DNA from: Gymnodinialimonas ulvae
GTDB taxonomy: Bacteria; Pseudomonadota; Alphaproteobacteria; Rhodobacterales; Rhodobacteraceae
Length of the DNA stretch: 64,000 bases
Assembly: GCF_037543845.1 (NCBI RefSeq)
Contig: NZ_JBBIFX010000002.1
Span: forward strand, 434,001-498,000
Direction of reading: 5' to 3'
Both the position numbers and the translations under genes were made by a program. Shown piece after piece: positions 42,139-51,379 of the stretch. Below the pieces are notes generated by a model. That model was not told where the DNA came from, ran no database searches, and saw nothing but the letters and a program-made list of their open reading frames with translations. How positions within the stretch are numbered: the first letter of the stretch is position 1; each line of letters starts with the position of its first letter.

Positions 42139-42592
42139 AACGGGGCGTATAGAACCGGTATATCTCGGGTATAGATTTGGTATATACGCGGCCGCCTTGG
42201 CGCTTGGCGCCACGGGCGCCGCCGCGTCCACGCTTTCCGAGTTTCAGATGCGCTGCCTGACCCCGATGATCGAGGTGCGCGAGAGTGATACCTCGGGCCT
42301 TTCGCTGATCGAGGATATGGCCGGGCGCGAGACCTGGGTGGCAGAGGGCCAGGACTGGCACCTGAGCCGGGCGTCGGCGGACGCGGTGGTGCTGTTCTGC
42401 GCAATCCACGGGACCTTCGGGACGGAGGTGGACGCCTTCGCCGAGACGGCGCTGGCCTCGGGCGATTGGGTGCGGATCGACCGGGTGCCTGAGACCCTGC
42501 AATCGGTGTTCCTCCGCGAGCCATTGATCGAAGTCGAGATCGACCGGGAGGGCGGAAGCCTGACGGTGATCGAGACGAATTTGGAGAGTTGA
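42131..42592 (+). CDS. Exported protein of unknown function
   Basis: A 153-residue protein. N-terminal hydrophobic stretch (IYAAALALGATGAAA) suggests a signal peptide. The mature part is acidic with two cysteines (QMRCLTP, LFCAIHG). The first 18 codons overlap an 11-bp-period GTATA array, unlike the rest of the gene, and the true start could be further in. Interrupts the ABC operon between ATPase and permease. No family recognised. Confidence 0.6.
   Translation: MTETGRIEPVYLGYRFGIYAAALALGATGAAASTLSEFQMRCLTPMIEVRESDTSGLSLIEDMAGRETWVAEGQDWHLSRASADAVVLFCAIHGTFGTEVDAFAETALASGDWVRIDRVPETLQSVFLREPLIEVEIDREGGSLTVIETNLES
42147..42184 (+). repeat. Four GTATA motifs at exact 11-bp intervals
   Basis: GTATA occurs at 42147, 42158, 42169 and 42180. 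The 11-nt period is not a multiple of three, so it does not encode a protein repeat, and the motifs fall on nearly the same face of the helix. It sits at the start of an ORFan gene. Confidence 0.75.
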
Positions 42593-42594
42593 GG

Positions 42595-43158
42595 GTGGGT
42601 CGGTTTTCAAAATCACTGGCAATCCTGAGCGCCACTTTTTTCTGCGGGCCAGTGATTGCAAATTGCGGAATTGAAACCGTTGAAAACCAGACCAATACGG
42701 CTTTGAGTGCTTTGTACGGTCTTTGCTTGAACGACCAATTTGATGCGACCGGTATGAGAAACCTTGCCGAGCAGATGAGGTGGGAGTCCGTCGACCCAGA
42801 AATGGTTCAGACATTGAACCCGACCCCACAAATCGAATTTGATTTCCTCGATGGATACATCATCCCGGCACCGGGCGACCCACCTCTTCCAGCGCTTGCG
42901 TTCGTCGGTGCGAGCAGCGAGGCGCACGGTGTCGTAGAATACTGTTCTTGGTTCTTTGACGATGTTCCCTCAGAGGAATTTGTTACGAGTTTCATTTGTG
43001 ATTCGGACGCCGAAATGGTGTCCGACGAAACTCGAATTGGTGACCGGGTCCGATTTTTTAGCATTCCCGACCTACCAGATCATATGGTGATGGTGCAGGT
43101 CGAAAACAGAAATTCCAGAGGTCTACGGGTGACAACCATTGTGGGTGGCCTGCGATGA
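42595..43158 (+). CDS. Exported ORFan protein of low GC
   Basis: A 187-residue protein with a signal peptide (hydrophobic residues before VIANCG) and several cysteines in the mature part. Codon use is visibly more AT-rich than the ABC genes on either side, suggesting insertion. The GTG at 42595 is preferred with GGAGAG 6 nt upstream; a TTG two codons earlier also fits the frame. No family recognised. Confidence 0.65.
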   Translation: MGRFSKSLAILSATFFCGPVIANCGIETVENQTNTALSALYGLCLNDQFDATGMRNLAEQMRWESVDPEMVQTLNPTPQIEFDFLDGYIIPAPGDPPLPALAFVGASSEAHGVVEYCSWFFDDVPSEEFVTSFICDSDAEMVSDETRIGDRVRFFSIPDLPDHMVMVQVENRNSRGLRVTTIVGGLR

Positions 43159-43176
43159 AATTGAGGAGCATAACCC

Positions 43177-44163
43177 ATGCCTGACCAGTTAATTTTCGCC
43201 TTGGAAGTCACGGCCAATGGGCTGCTGAACGGCGTGATGTACGCGCTTGTGGCGCTTGGGTTCGTCTTGATCTTCAAGGCGTCGGGCATCTTCAACTATG
43301 CCCAAGGCGTGATGGCCTTGTTTGCGGCGATGACGTTGGTGGGGATCCAGCAAGGGCGCGTGCCGTTCGGGCATCTGATCAACGAGATCTTCGGGACCGA
43401 CATCCATTATTTCGGGTGGGAGGTTCCGGCGCTGGCGGCGATCCTTTTGACCGTTCTGGTGATGATCGGGTTCGCCTATCTGGTGCAGCGCTTCGTGTTC
43501 AAACATCTCGTGGGGCAGGAACCGATCATCCTGTTCATGGCGACGATTGGGTTGGCCTATTTCCTCGAAGGGATCAGCGACCTGATGTGGGGAAGCGAGA
43601 TCCGCAACCTCGACGTCGGCCTGCCGCAGGGGATCAACGATTGGATCGACGTGACCACGTTCGAGGCGATGGGCTACGGGTTCTTCATCGACAATCTCGA
43701 CATCGCGGCGGCGATCATTGCGGCGATTCTGGTGATGAGCCTGATCGCCTATTCGCAATACACCAAGAACGGGCGCGCGATGCGGGCGGTGGCCGATGAT
43801 CACCAGGCCGCTTTGTCGGTGGGGATTTCGCTCAACTACGTGTGGATCTTGGTGTGGTCGCTGGCGGGGATTGTGGCGCTGGTGGCGGGGGTCATGTGGG
43901 GCTCGAAATCGGGGGTGCAGTTCTCGCTGTCGTTGATCGCGTTGAAAGCGTTGCCGGTGCTGATGCTGGGCGGGTTCACGTCGATCCCGGGCGCCATCGT
44001 GGGCGGATTGATCATCGGGGTTGGCGAGGCCCTGTTTGAATTTGCCATCGGTCCGATGATCGGCGGCGCGACGGAGAACTGGTTCGCCTATGTGCTGGCG
44101 CTGGTGTTCCTGGTGTTCCGTCCGCAGGGCCTGTTCGGGGAGAAGATCATTGAGCGGGTTTGA
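43177..44163 (+). CDS. ABC transporter permease, LivH type
   Basis: A 328-residue inner-membrane subunit with about eight helices. LivH features: NGLLNGVMYALVALGFVLIFKASGIFNYAQG, AMRAVADDHQAALSVGI (coupling loop), and GGFTSIPGAIVGGLIIGVGE. GAGGAG lies 8 nt before the ATG. Forms the channel with the LivM-type subunit. Confidence 0.95.
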   Translation: MPDQLIFALEVTANGLLNGVMYALVALGFVLIFKASGIFNYAQGVMALFAAMTLVGIQQGRVPFGHLINEIFGTDIHYFGWEVPALAAILLTVLVMIGFAYLVQRFVFKHLVGQEPIILFMATIGLAYFLEGISDLMWGSEIRNLDVGLPQGINDWIDVTTFEAMGYGFFIDNLDIAAAIIAAILVMSLIAYSQYTKNGRAMRAVADDHQAALSVGISLNYVWILVWSLAGIVALVAGVMWGSKSGVQFSLSLIALKALPVLMLGGFTSIPGAIVGGLIIGVGEALFEFAIGPMIGGATENWFAYVLALVFLVFRPQGLFGEKIIERV

Positions 44164-44594
44164 GTGTGGCACAAGATCAACCAAAGCCCTTGCTGGTGCG
44201 GCTGTTGCTATTCGTGATCGGCGGAGGTTGCGGCCTGGCGATTGTAACGATGGCCATCTTCATCCCTTTCGGAATGGTTGCCGATTGGAGCGGAGGGGGG
44301 CGCGGACAATCTGTGGGCTGGTACGAAGTGCTGGTGGGGTTGAGTATTCTGGCAGCGGGCTTCGGTGTTCCGGTCTTCGTGTTCGCCCGGGAGACTTTGA
44401 GTCGGACATGGTCGATTGTGCTCTGGATCGTACTGACATGCGGCTTTCTGTGGGTCGTGTTGGCGCCGGACAAGGATATCGCAAGCTACGTGGCCGTGGT
44501 CGTTGTCGCGGCACTCTTGGGCACGGGATTTTTCTTTGCGTTCCGCGCCCTGTCAGGCCGTGCCCCACCACCGGAATGGAAGGATGCGCCGTGA
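44160..44594 (+). CDS. Small membrane protein between the permease genes
   Basis: A 144-residue protein with four hydrophobic segments (about 11-37, 55-75, 81-99, 107-128). The frame opens with TTG at 44160 overlapping the permease stop; GTG at 44166 is equally possible. Not a standard part of HAAT transporters and no family recognised. Confidence 0.6.
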   Translation: MSVAQDQPKPLLVRLLLFVIGGGCGLAIVTMAIFIPFGMVADWSGGGRGQSVGWYEVLVGLSILAAGFGVPVFVFARETLSRTWSIVLWIVLTCGFLWVVLAPDKDIASYVAVVVVAALLGTGFFFAFRALSGRAPPPEWKDAP

Positions 44595-44630
44595 GCCGGT
44601 CCACAAAGATTAACGAAGGGAGCGTGTGAG

Positions 44631-45716
44631 ATGTTCTACCGTGAAGCGGGCGATTTTTCGACCACCTACGCCCAGGACAACCAGACGTTCCCGATCCGGT
44701 TTGACCGGTATCGGTATTACATCGTGCTGCTCATCGGCGCCGTGGTGGTGCCGTTCCTGATCAATGATTACTGGGCCAATTCGCTTCTGATCCCGTTCCT
44801 GATCTACGCGATTGCGGCGATCGGGTTGAACATCCTGACCGGCTATTGCGGGCAGGTGTCGCTTGGCACGGGCGGGTTCATGGCGGTGGGGGCCTACACG
44901 TCCTACAAGCTGATGACGGCTTTTCCGGGGCTCGACATGATCTCCATCACGCTTCTGTCGGGGTTCATGACGGCGATGGTGGGTGTGGCGTTTGGCCTGC
45001 CGTCGCTCAGGATCAAGGGGTTTTACCTGGCCGTGGCGACGCTGGCGGCGCAGTTCTTCCTCGTGTGGCTCTTCAACAAGGTGCCGTGGTTCTACAATTA
45101 CTCCGCCTCCGGTCAGATCAGCGCGCCGGAGCGGGATTTCTTCTACTTCATCAACCTGCCCGTGACCGGCCCGAACGCGGAGGCGTGGGTGAAATACCTG
45201 TTCTGCTTCCTGTTTGTCTTCGTACTGGCCTGGGTCGCGCGGAACCTGACGCGGGGCACGATGGGGCGGCAATGGATGGCAATCCGCGACATGGATATCG
45301 CTGCGGAAATCATCGGGGTGAACCCGCTCAAGGCCAAGCTGACGGCGTTTGCGGTGTCGAGCTTTTACGTGGGCATCTCGGGCGCGTTGTTGTTCACTGT
45401 CTATCTGGGCGCGGTCGAGGTGGGCGAGGTTTACGGCATCACCAAGAGCTTTCTTGTGTTGTTCATGATCATCATCGGGGGCCTGGGGAGCATTTTTGGC
45501 AGCTTTGCGGGGGCCGCGTTCATGGTGCTTTTGCCGGTATTCCTGAAGCTGCTGCTGGTCGATACGATGGGTCTTGATACGGCGCTGTCGGCGCATTTCC
45601 AGTTTGTGATCGTCGGCGCGTTGATCATGTTCTTCCTGATCGTGGAGCCGCACGGGCTGGCGCGATTGTGGTCGTTGGCCAAGGAGAAATTGAGATTGTG
45701 GCCGTTCCCGCATTAG
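44631..45716 (+). CDS. ABC transporter permease, LivM type
   Basis: A 361-residue permease with about ten helices. LivM hallmarks: IGLNILTGYCGQVSLGTGGFMAVGAY, MAIRDMDIAAEIIGVNPLKAKLTAFAVSSFYVGI, and GGLGSIFGSFAGAAFMVLLP. AAGGGAG precedes the ATG. Partner of the LivH-type subunit. Confidence 0.95.
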   Translation: MFYREAGDFSTTYAQDNQTFPIRFDRYRYYIVLLIGAVVVPFLINDYWANSLLIPFLIYAIAAIGLNILTGYCGQVSLGTGGFMAVGAYTSYKLMTAFPGLDMISITLLSGFMTAMVGVAFGLPSLRIKGFYLAVATLAAQFFLVWLFNKVPWFYNYSASGQISAPERDFFYFINLPVTGPNAEAWVKYLFCFLFVFVLAWVARNLTRGTMGRQWMAIRDMDIAAEIIGVNPLKAKLTAFAVSSFYVGISGALLFTVYLGAVEVGEVYGITKSFLVLFMIIIGGLGSIFGSFAGAAFMVLLPVFLKLLLVDTMGLDTALSAHFQFVIVGALIMFFLIVEPHGLARLWSLAKEKLRLWPFPH

Positions 45717-45796
45717 CGGATGCCATGACAATCCCCGGTGCTGGGAGGCCCGGGCAAACCAAGAAGTCGGAAAAAATCCAAGGGAGGAATGACCCG

Positions 45797-47077
45797 ATGA
45801 AAAAACTGACAATCCTGGCGCTGACAAGCGCAATGGTGGCGGGCTCGCCCGCAGTTGCGGACCTTGTGTTCCCCAGCCTGAGCTACCGGACCGGGCCTTA
45901 TGCGGCGGGTGGCATCCCATTTGCCGATGGCTATGCCGATTACTTCACGCTGCTCAACCAGCGCGATGGCGGCATTGGTGGGGTCGAGGCGCGCGTCGTG
46001 GAATGCGAGACGGCCTATAACACCGAGCGCGGCGTGGAATGCTACGAGAGCACGCGCGGCGAAGGTGCGCTGGTCTATCAGCCGCTGTCGACTGGCATCA
46101 CCTATCAGTTGATCCCGCGCACGACCGCCGATGGTATCCCGCTTCACACGATGGGCTATGGTCGGACGTCTGCGGGGAATGGCGATGTGTTCAGCCATAC
46201 GTTCAATTACCCGGCGAATTACTGGGATGCGGCCTCGGTGATCGTGAACCAGCTGCTGGAAGAGAACGACGGCTCGCTTGAAGGGCAGACGATTGCGCTT
46301 CTGTATCACAACTCCGCCTATGGCCGGGAGCCGATCCGCACGCTTCAGACATTGAGCGAACAGCATGGCTTCGACCTGACCGAGATTGCCGTTGACCACC
46401 CCGGTCAGGAGCAGGGCAACCAGTGGCTGCAGATCCGCCGCGAACGTCCCGACTACGTGGTGATGTGGGGCTGGGGCGTGATGAACCAGGTCGCCATTCA
46501 GGAGGCCATCAACACCCGTTTCCCGATGGAGAATTTCATCGGCAATTGGTGGGCCGGAGCCGACCATGACGTGGAATCGGCGGGCGCGGATGCGGCAGGC
46601 TATCGTTCGTTGAACATGAACCGTCTGGGCGACATGCCGGTGTTCGCGGAAATCCAGGAGCATGTGATCGACGCGGGCCTTGCGGCCGGTGACGGATCGA
46701 ACCTTGGCAACGTGCTTTATACCCGTGGCATGTATGCGGCGTTCCTGGCCGCCGAGGCCGCGCGCACCGCGCAGGAGTTGCATGGTGTGGCCGATATCGA
46801 CGCCTCGATGATGCGCGACGGGATGGAAGCGTTGGTGATCGACGCGGGTGTCATGGAAGCCGCTGGCATGCCGGGCATCGGGCCGGAATTCACCGTGACC
46901 TGCGAAGATCACGGCGGCACCGGCATGGCGATCATGCAGCAGTGGGACGGCGAAAACTGGGTGACCCTCACCGACTTCATCGCGCCCGATGACAGCGTGA
47001 CCCAGCCGCTGGTTCTGGAGGATTCGGCCCAATTTGCCGAAGAGAACGGCATCGAGCCGCAATGCGCGGACAGCTGA
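45797..47077 (+). CDS. Periplasmic substrate-binding protein of the HAAT transporter
   Basis: A 426-residue binding protein with a signal peptide (KKLTILALTSAMVAGSPAVA). The fold is type I periplasmic (YRTGPYAAGGIPFADGYADYFTLLNQRDGG, LEGQTIALLYHNSAYGREPIRTL). The family includes amino acid, amide and aromatic acid binders; the flanking CoA ligases point to a carboxylic acid rather than leucine. GGGAGG lies 9 nt before the ATG. A strong terminator follows. Confidence 0.92.
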   Translation: MKKLTILALTSAMVAGSPAVADLVFPSLSYRTGPYAAGGIPFADGYADYFTLLNQRDGGIGGVEARVVECETAYNTERGVECYESTRGEGALVYQPLSTGITYQLIPRTTADGIPLHTMGYGRTSAGNGDVFSHTFNYPANYWDAASVIVNQLLEENDGSLEGQTIALLYHNSAYGREPIRTLQTLSEQHGFDLTEIAVDHPGQEQGNQWLQIRRERPDYVVMWGWGVMNQVAIQEAINTRFPMENFIGNWWAGADHDVESAGADAAGYRSLNMNRLGDMPVFAEIQEHVIDAGLAAGDGSNLGNVLYTRGMYAAFLAAEAARTAQELHGVADIDASMMRDGMEALVIDAGVMEAAGMPGIGPEFTVTCEDHGGTGMAIMQQWDGENWVTLTDFIAPDDSVTQPLVLEDSAQFAEENGIEPQCADS

Positions 47078-47086
47078 TTTGAACGA

Positions 47087-47125
47087 GCCGGCGGCGGAGC
47101 ATGTGGCCGCCGCCGGCGTCTTTTT
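47087..47125 (+). terminator. Intrinsic terminator after the binding-protein gene
   Basis: A perfect 11-bp GC stem (47087-47097 with 47107-47117), 9-nt loop, then GTCTTTTT. It lies inside the cluster, so the binding protein can be expressed in excess over the downstream genes. Confidence 0.92.
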
Positions 47126-47195
47126 GAGTATTTTTGAAACAAGGAAGACAGGGGTCCGCCAAAGTGGCGGCGGGCGCCGTTAACCTTAACCGGGG

Positions 47196-48044
47196 ATGAG
47201 CATGCTGGATCAGGCGCAAGAGGCGGGGACCGAGGTGCAGACGGAGACGCTGCTGGAGGTCAACAATATCGAGGTGATCTACAACCATGTGATCCTTGTG
47301 CTGAAGGGTGTGTCGCTCAAGGTGCCCAAGGGCGGGATCACCGCGCTTTTGGGGGGCAATGGCGCGGGCAAGACCACGACGTTGAAGGCGATTTCCAACC
47401 TGCTGCATTCCGAACGCGGCGAGGTGACCAAGGGGTCGATCCTGTATCGCAATGAACCGGTGGCCGACAAAAGCCCTTCGGACCTCGTGGATCGCGGGGT
47501 GATCCAGGTGATGGAGGGCCGGCATTGCTTCGAGCATCTGACGGTTGAGGAAAACCTGTTGACCGGGTCGTATACGCGCAAGGATGGGCGGGCTGCGATC
47601 GCCGCCGATCTTGAGATGGTCTACGAATATTTTCCGCGTCTCAGGGAGCGGCGGACCAGTCAGGCCGGATACACCAGCGGCGGCGAGCAGCAGATGTGCG
47701 CCATTGGCCGGGCGTTGATGTCACGGCCCGAAACGATCCTTCTGGATGAGCCGTCGATGGGGCTTGCGCCGCAATTGGTCGAACAGATTTTCGGCATCGT
47801 GAAGCGGCTCAACGAGGAGCAGGGGGTGACGTTCCTTCTGGCGGAGCAGAACACCAACGTGGCGCTGAGGTTCGCGCATTACGGCTATATCCTGGAAAGC
47901 GGGCGGGTGGTGATGGACGGCCCGGCGGCGGAATTGCGCGAGAACCCGGATGTGAAGGAATTCTACCTCGGCATGTCCGATGACGGGCGCAAATCGTTCC
48001 GCGACGTGCGGTCGTATCGCCGCCGCAAGCGCTGGCTGAGCTGA
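47196..48044 (+). CDS. ABC transporter ATPase, LivF type
   Basis: A 282-residue ATPase with Walker A GGNGAGKTT, signature YTSGGEQQMCAIGRAL, Walker B ILLDEPSMGLAP and H-loop LAEQNTNVAL. The N terminus (MSMLDQAQEAG...) is longer than in LivF and the C terminus is basic (RSYRRRKRWLS). The second start codon MLDQ echoes the LivG-type and PaaK-like starts in this cluster. Second motor subunit. Confidence 0.95.
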   Translation: MSMLDQAQEAGTEVQTETLLEVNNIEVIYNHVILVLKGVSLKVPKGGITALLGGNGAGKTTTLKAISNLLHSERGEVTKGSILYRNEPVADKSPSDLVDRGVIQVMEGRHCFEHLTVEENLLTGSYTRKDGRAAIAADLEMVYEYFPRLRERRTSQAGYTSGGEQQMCAIGRALMSRPETILLDEPSMGLAPQLVEQIFGIVKRLNEEQGVTFLLAEQNTNVALRFAHYGYILESGRVVMDGPAAELRENPDVKEFYLGMSDDGRKSFRDVRSYRRRKRWLS

Positions 48045-49021
48045 TGCGGGCGGCGTGGTATGAAGGGTTCGGTCCGGCGGCCGAGGTTCTCAGCCTTGCC
48101 CCCCTGCCTGACCCGACCCCGGGGCCGGGCGAGGTTCTGATCCGGGTGAAGGCCAGCGGGATCAACCCGTCAGATGTCAAGTTGCGGGCCGGGTCGCGGC
48201 CCGGTGTGACGATGGCGTTTCCCCGGATCGTTCCGCATTCCGATGGCGCGGGTGTCATCGAAGCCACGGGCGCGGGCGTGGATGGCTTTGCGAAGGGCGA
48301 CCGGGTGTGGGTGGCCAACGGGCAATGGCAGCGGGCGTCCGGCACGGCGGCGGAATTGATCGCAATCCCCGCAAGCCTCGTGGCGCCATTGCCGGACAAT
48401 ACAAGCTTTGCCGAGGGGGCGTGTCTGGGCATTCCGGCGCTGACGGCGTGGTACGCGCTTGCGGGTGACGGTCCGATCGAGGGCGAGACAGTTTTGGTGA
48501 CCGGCGGCGCGGGCACGGTCGGGCGCTATGCCTGCCAGATGGCGGGCCTTCTGGGCGCGCGGGTGATCACGACGGTCTCGTCGGACGAAAAGGCGGCGCA
48601 TTCGGGCGCGCGCGATTGGATCAATTACCGGACCGAGGATGTGACCGCACGGGTGATGGAGATGACCGGCGGCGCGGGCGTGGACCGCGTGGTCGATGTG
48701 GATTTCGCGGCCAATCAGGCACTGACTTTGGAGGTGGTGAAGCCCGGTGGTGTAATCGCGTCCTACGCCAGCGCCAGCGTGATGCACCCCGCGTTGGATT
48801 TCTACGGTTTCATGTTCCGCGACATCACGCTGCGGATGCTGATCGTCTATCAGCTGACCGGGGCGCAGCGGGCGCGCGGCATGGCGCAGATCTCTGCGTG
48901 GCTGGAGGCGGGCGTCTTGGATCACGCGGTGGTTCCGGGCGGCGGCTTGGAGGATATCGCAGCGGCCCATGACCGGGTGATGGCGGGCGATAAGCTTGGC
49001 ACGGTGGTGTTGGACCTGTGA
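48044..49021 (+). CDS. Zinc-free MDR / NADPH:quinone reductase-like protein
   Basis: A 325-residue medium-chain reductase: GroES-like domain (PGPGEVLIRVKASGINPSDVKLRAG), then a Rossmann fold with VLVTGGAGTVGRYACQMAGLLGARVI. No catalytic-zinc cysteine cluster. The start overlaps the LivF stop. May reduce an unsaturated acyl or quinone intermediate of the imported compound. Confidence 0.9.
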   Translation: MRAAWYEGFGPAAEVLSLAPLPDPTPGPGEVLIRVKASGINPSDVKLRAGSRPGVTMAFPRIVPHSDGAGVIEATGAGVDGFAKGDRVWVANGQWQRASGTAAELIAIPASLVAPLPDNTSFAEGACLGIPALTAWYALAGDGPIEGETVLVTGGAGTVGRYACQMAGLLGARVITTVSSDEKAAHSGARDWINYRTEDVTARVMEMTGGAGVDRVVDVDFAANQALTLEVVKPGGVIASYASASVMHPALDFYGFMFRDITLRMLIVYQLTGAQRARGMAQISAWLEAGVLDHAVVPGGGLEDIAAAHDRVMAGDKLGTVVLDL

Positions 49022-49623
49022 GCACCAGTTACATCATTGTTGGCTATCCCGATGTGCCGCGCCCGGAGGCGGCGGCAGTTTTGGCGCAGTGCGAGGCCGC
49101 GTTGCGCGCGCAAGGCTGGATCGAGGGCGATGACGACCGGGCATCGGCCCACGCACCCAAAGGCCCGGCCTATCGCCCTGGCCCGGCCTCGGGGATCGTG
49201 ACGACATCCCACCCGCTGCCCGACGGCACTGTGATCAAACCCATCAACGGCGTGGTGTTCTGCGGGCCAAGATACATGAACTACGGGCCGTTCGCGATCA
49301 TGCCCAATTTCCACTGCCCGACCTGTGGCGTGGCGATGGACGGGGACAATGAAAGCGACATCGCCATGGCACAGCAGGAGCTGTGTTTCGGGTTGTTCAG
49401 TGAGTACTTCAAAAGCGAAGACCCCTCGCGCGATGTTCCCTGCGCGGTGTGCGGGGCGATGGTGGATGTGAACGCGCTGGTCGACGACGGCGCGCCGACG
49501 TTCATCCTCAGCGAGGTCGCGGTGGAGTTCTGGCAATGGCCGCCCGACACGGTCGATGCGGCGGCGGCGGTTCTGGACGCGGCGCTGGGGCGGACGCATC
49601 TGCAAGGTTGGATCAAGGTATAG
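49018..49623 (+). CDS. Zinc-ribbon-like protein of unknown function
   Basis: A 201-residue protein with two CxxC pairs (FHCPTCG and VPCAVCG, about 46 residues apart) that can hold one zinc. GTG start overlapping the MDR stop. Rich in WP and acidic residues; no family recognised. The location suggests a supporting role in the same pathway. Confidence 0.7.
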   Translation: MSTSYIIVGYPDVPRPEAAAVLAQCEAALRAQGWIEGDDDRASAHAPKGPAYRPGPASGIVTTSHPLPDGTVIKPINGVVFCGPRYMNYGPFAIMPNFHCPTCGVAMDGDNESDIAMAQQELCFGLFSEYFKSEDPSRDVPCAVCGAMVDVNALVDDGAPTFILSEVAVEFWQWPPDTVDAAAAVLDAALGRTHLQGWIKV

Positions 49624-49634
49624 GAGCGCGGGCG

Positions 49635-50846
49635 ATGCTGGATCAGAAAAACGGGTTTTTCGACGAGCTTGAGGTACGGTCACCTGACCAGCGCGCGGCG
49701 GAGCAACTGGCGGCCCTGAATGCGCAACTGGAGCGGGTGCGCGCGGCGGAGGGCAGCTGTTTGCCTCAGGGCGGGACGCTGGCGTCTTTGGACGATCTGG
49801 CCGGATTGCCGGTACTGCGCAAATCCGATCTTGTCGCCTGGCAGGCCGAAACGCCGCCGTTCGGGGGCATGGCCGTGTCGAACGTGGCCCATGTGTTCCA
49901 ATCCCCCGGCCCGATCTACGAGCCCGGCGGGATCAGCCACGATTGGTGGCGGATGGGGCGGTTCCTGCATGCGGTGGGCATCGGCAAGGGCGATGTCGTG
50001 CAGAATTGCTTTGGCTATCACCTCACGCCTGCAGGGATGATTTTCGAGAGTGGTGCGCGGGCCGTGGGGGCCGCCGTTCTGCCCGCCGGTGTGGGCCAGA
50101 CCGAGCTTCAGGTGCGCGCGGCCAAGGACATCGGGTGCACCGCCTATGCGGGCACGCCGGATTACCTGAAGGTGATCCTCGACAAGGCCGAGGAGATGGG
50201 CGAGGCGCTTGCCTTCACGCGCGCGGCGGTCGGCGGCGGCGCGTTGTTCCCGAGCCTGCGCGCGGAATATGCGGATCGCGGGATCGCGTGTCTGCAATGC
50301 TATGCGACGGCCGATCTGGGCAATATCGCGTATGAAAGCGCGGCGATGGAAGGGATGATCCTCGACGAAGGCGTCATCGTGGAAATCGTGCGCCCCGGCA
50401 CCGGCGATCCGGTGGCCGAGGGCGAGGTGGGAGAAGTCGTGGTGACGTCCTTGAACCCCGACTACCCGTTGATCCGGTTTGCGACCGGCGATCTGAGTGC
50501 CATCCTTCCGGGTCAAAGCCCGTGCGGACGGACCAATGCGCGGATCAAGGGGTGGATGGGCCGCGCCGATCAGACCACCAAGATCAAGGGCATGTTCGTG
50601 CGCCCCGAACAGGTGGCCGATTTCGTGAGCAAGACCGGTGTGGCCAAGGCCCGCGTCATCGCCACGCGGCAGGGCGAGATGGACGCCTTGACCGTGCAGG
50701 TCGAGGGCGACGGCGGGCACGACGCGCAGGCGCTGAGCGCGGCGGTTGCGGCCGTGCTGAAGCTCAAGGGAGAGGTCGAGATTGTCGCGCCGGGCAGCCT
50801 GCCCAACGATGGCAAGGTCATCGACGATCAGCGCAGCTATGAATAA
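49635..50846 (+). CDS. Phenylacetate-CoA ligase-like adenylate-forming protein
   Basis: A 403-residue member of the PaaK family: YEPGGISHDWWRMGRFLHAVGIGKGDVVQNCF, YAGTPDYLKVILDKAEEM, CLQCYATADLGNIAYESAAMEG, RFATGDLSA, RADQTTKIKGMFVRPEQV. AGGAG stands 8 nt before the ATG. Last gene of the cluster; together with the first gene the transporter is bracketed by two CoA ligases. Confidence 0.92.
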   Translation: MLDQKNGFFDELEVRSPDQRAAEQLAALNAQLERVRAAEGSCLPQGGTLASLDDLAGLPVLRKSDLVAWQAETPPFGGMAVSNVAHVFQSPGPIYEPGGISHDWWRMGRFLHAVGIGKGDVVQNCFGYHLTPAGMIFESGARAVGAAVLPAGVGQTELQVRAAKDIGCTAYAGTPDYLKVILDKAEEMGEALAFTRAAVGGGALFPSLRAEYADRGIACLQCYATADLGNIAYESAAMEGMILDEGVIVEIVRPGTGDPVAEGEVGEVVVTSLNPDYPLIRFATGDLSAILPGQSPCGRTNARIKGWMGRADQTTKIKGMFVRPEQVADFVSKTGVAKARVIATRQGEMDALTVQVEGDGGHDAQALSAAVAAVLKLKGEVEIVAPGSLPNDGKVIDDQRSYE

Positions 50847-50849
50847 GGC

Positions 50850-51152
50850 TCAGTTGTTCGCCTCGGCGGCGCGCAATTCCGCCGGGCTGAGCAGACCGTC
50901 GCCATTGGCGTCGGTGCGCGAAAAAGCGATGCCGTAGGCCCCGAAGGTCCGGATCCGGCGCGACATCGGCGCACCGGCGTCGGCGAGCGTGCGGATGAAG
51001 GTGCGAAACTCGGCCTCCGTCAGGCGCTCATCGCCGTTGAGGTCGGCGGCGAGGAAGGCTTGCACGCTTTCCTCTTCATATTGGGCCTGGGCAGCGGCGG
51101 CGGGTAGCACCATCACAAGCGCCAAGGCAGTCCATCTGGCTACGCACATCAT
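50850..51152 (-). CDS. Exported EF-hand calcium-binding protein
   Basis: A 100-residue protein with a signal peptide (ending AAAQAQ-YEE) and two EF-hand loops: DLNGDERLTEAE and DANGDGLLSPAE, both with full calcium ligands (D-x-N/D-G-D-x-x-x-x-x-x-E). AAAGG lies 6 nt before the first of two ATG codons (51152). It is convergent with the PaaK-like gene. Likely a periplasmic Ca2+ sensor or structural protein. Confidence 0.88.
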   Translation of the reverse strand: MMCVARWTALALVMVLPAAAAQAQYEEESVQAFLAADLNGDERLTEAEFRTFIRTLADAGAPMSRRIRTFGAYGIAFSRTDANGDGLLSPAELRAAEANN

Positions 51153-51379
51153 GGCATGCCTTTCTGTGGGCGACGGGGCCCTGGCGTGTGGCACGCGGCC
51201 CCATCGGATCGGATTTTGCGATATGGAGGGGACATGGGCGCGGGACCGCCTGCAAACAAGGGGCTGTCATGGGATGACAGGCAAAAACGCGCGCAGGCCA
51301 CGGGCGCGGTTATCGGTTAACGAACCGCGGGCATGCTACGTCCGGTTAACCAAAGCGAATCGACCACGGAGACGATCCA

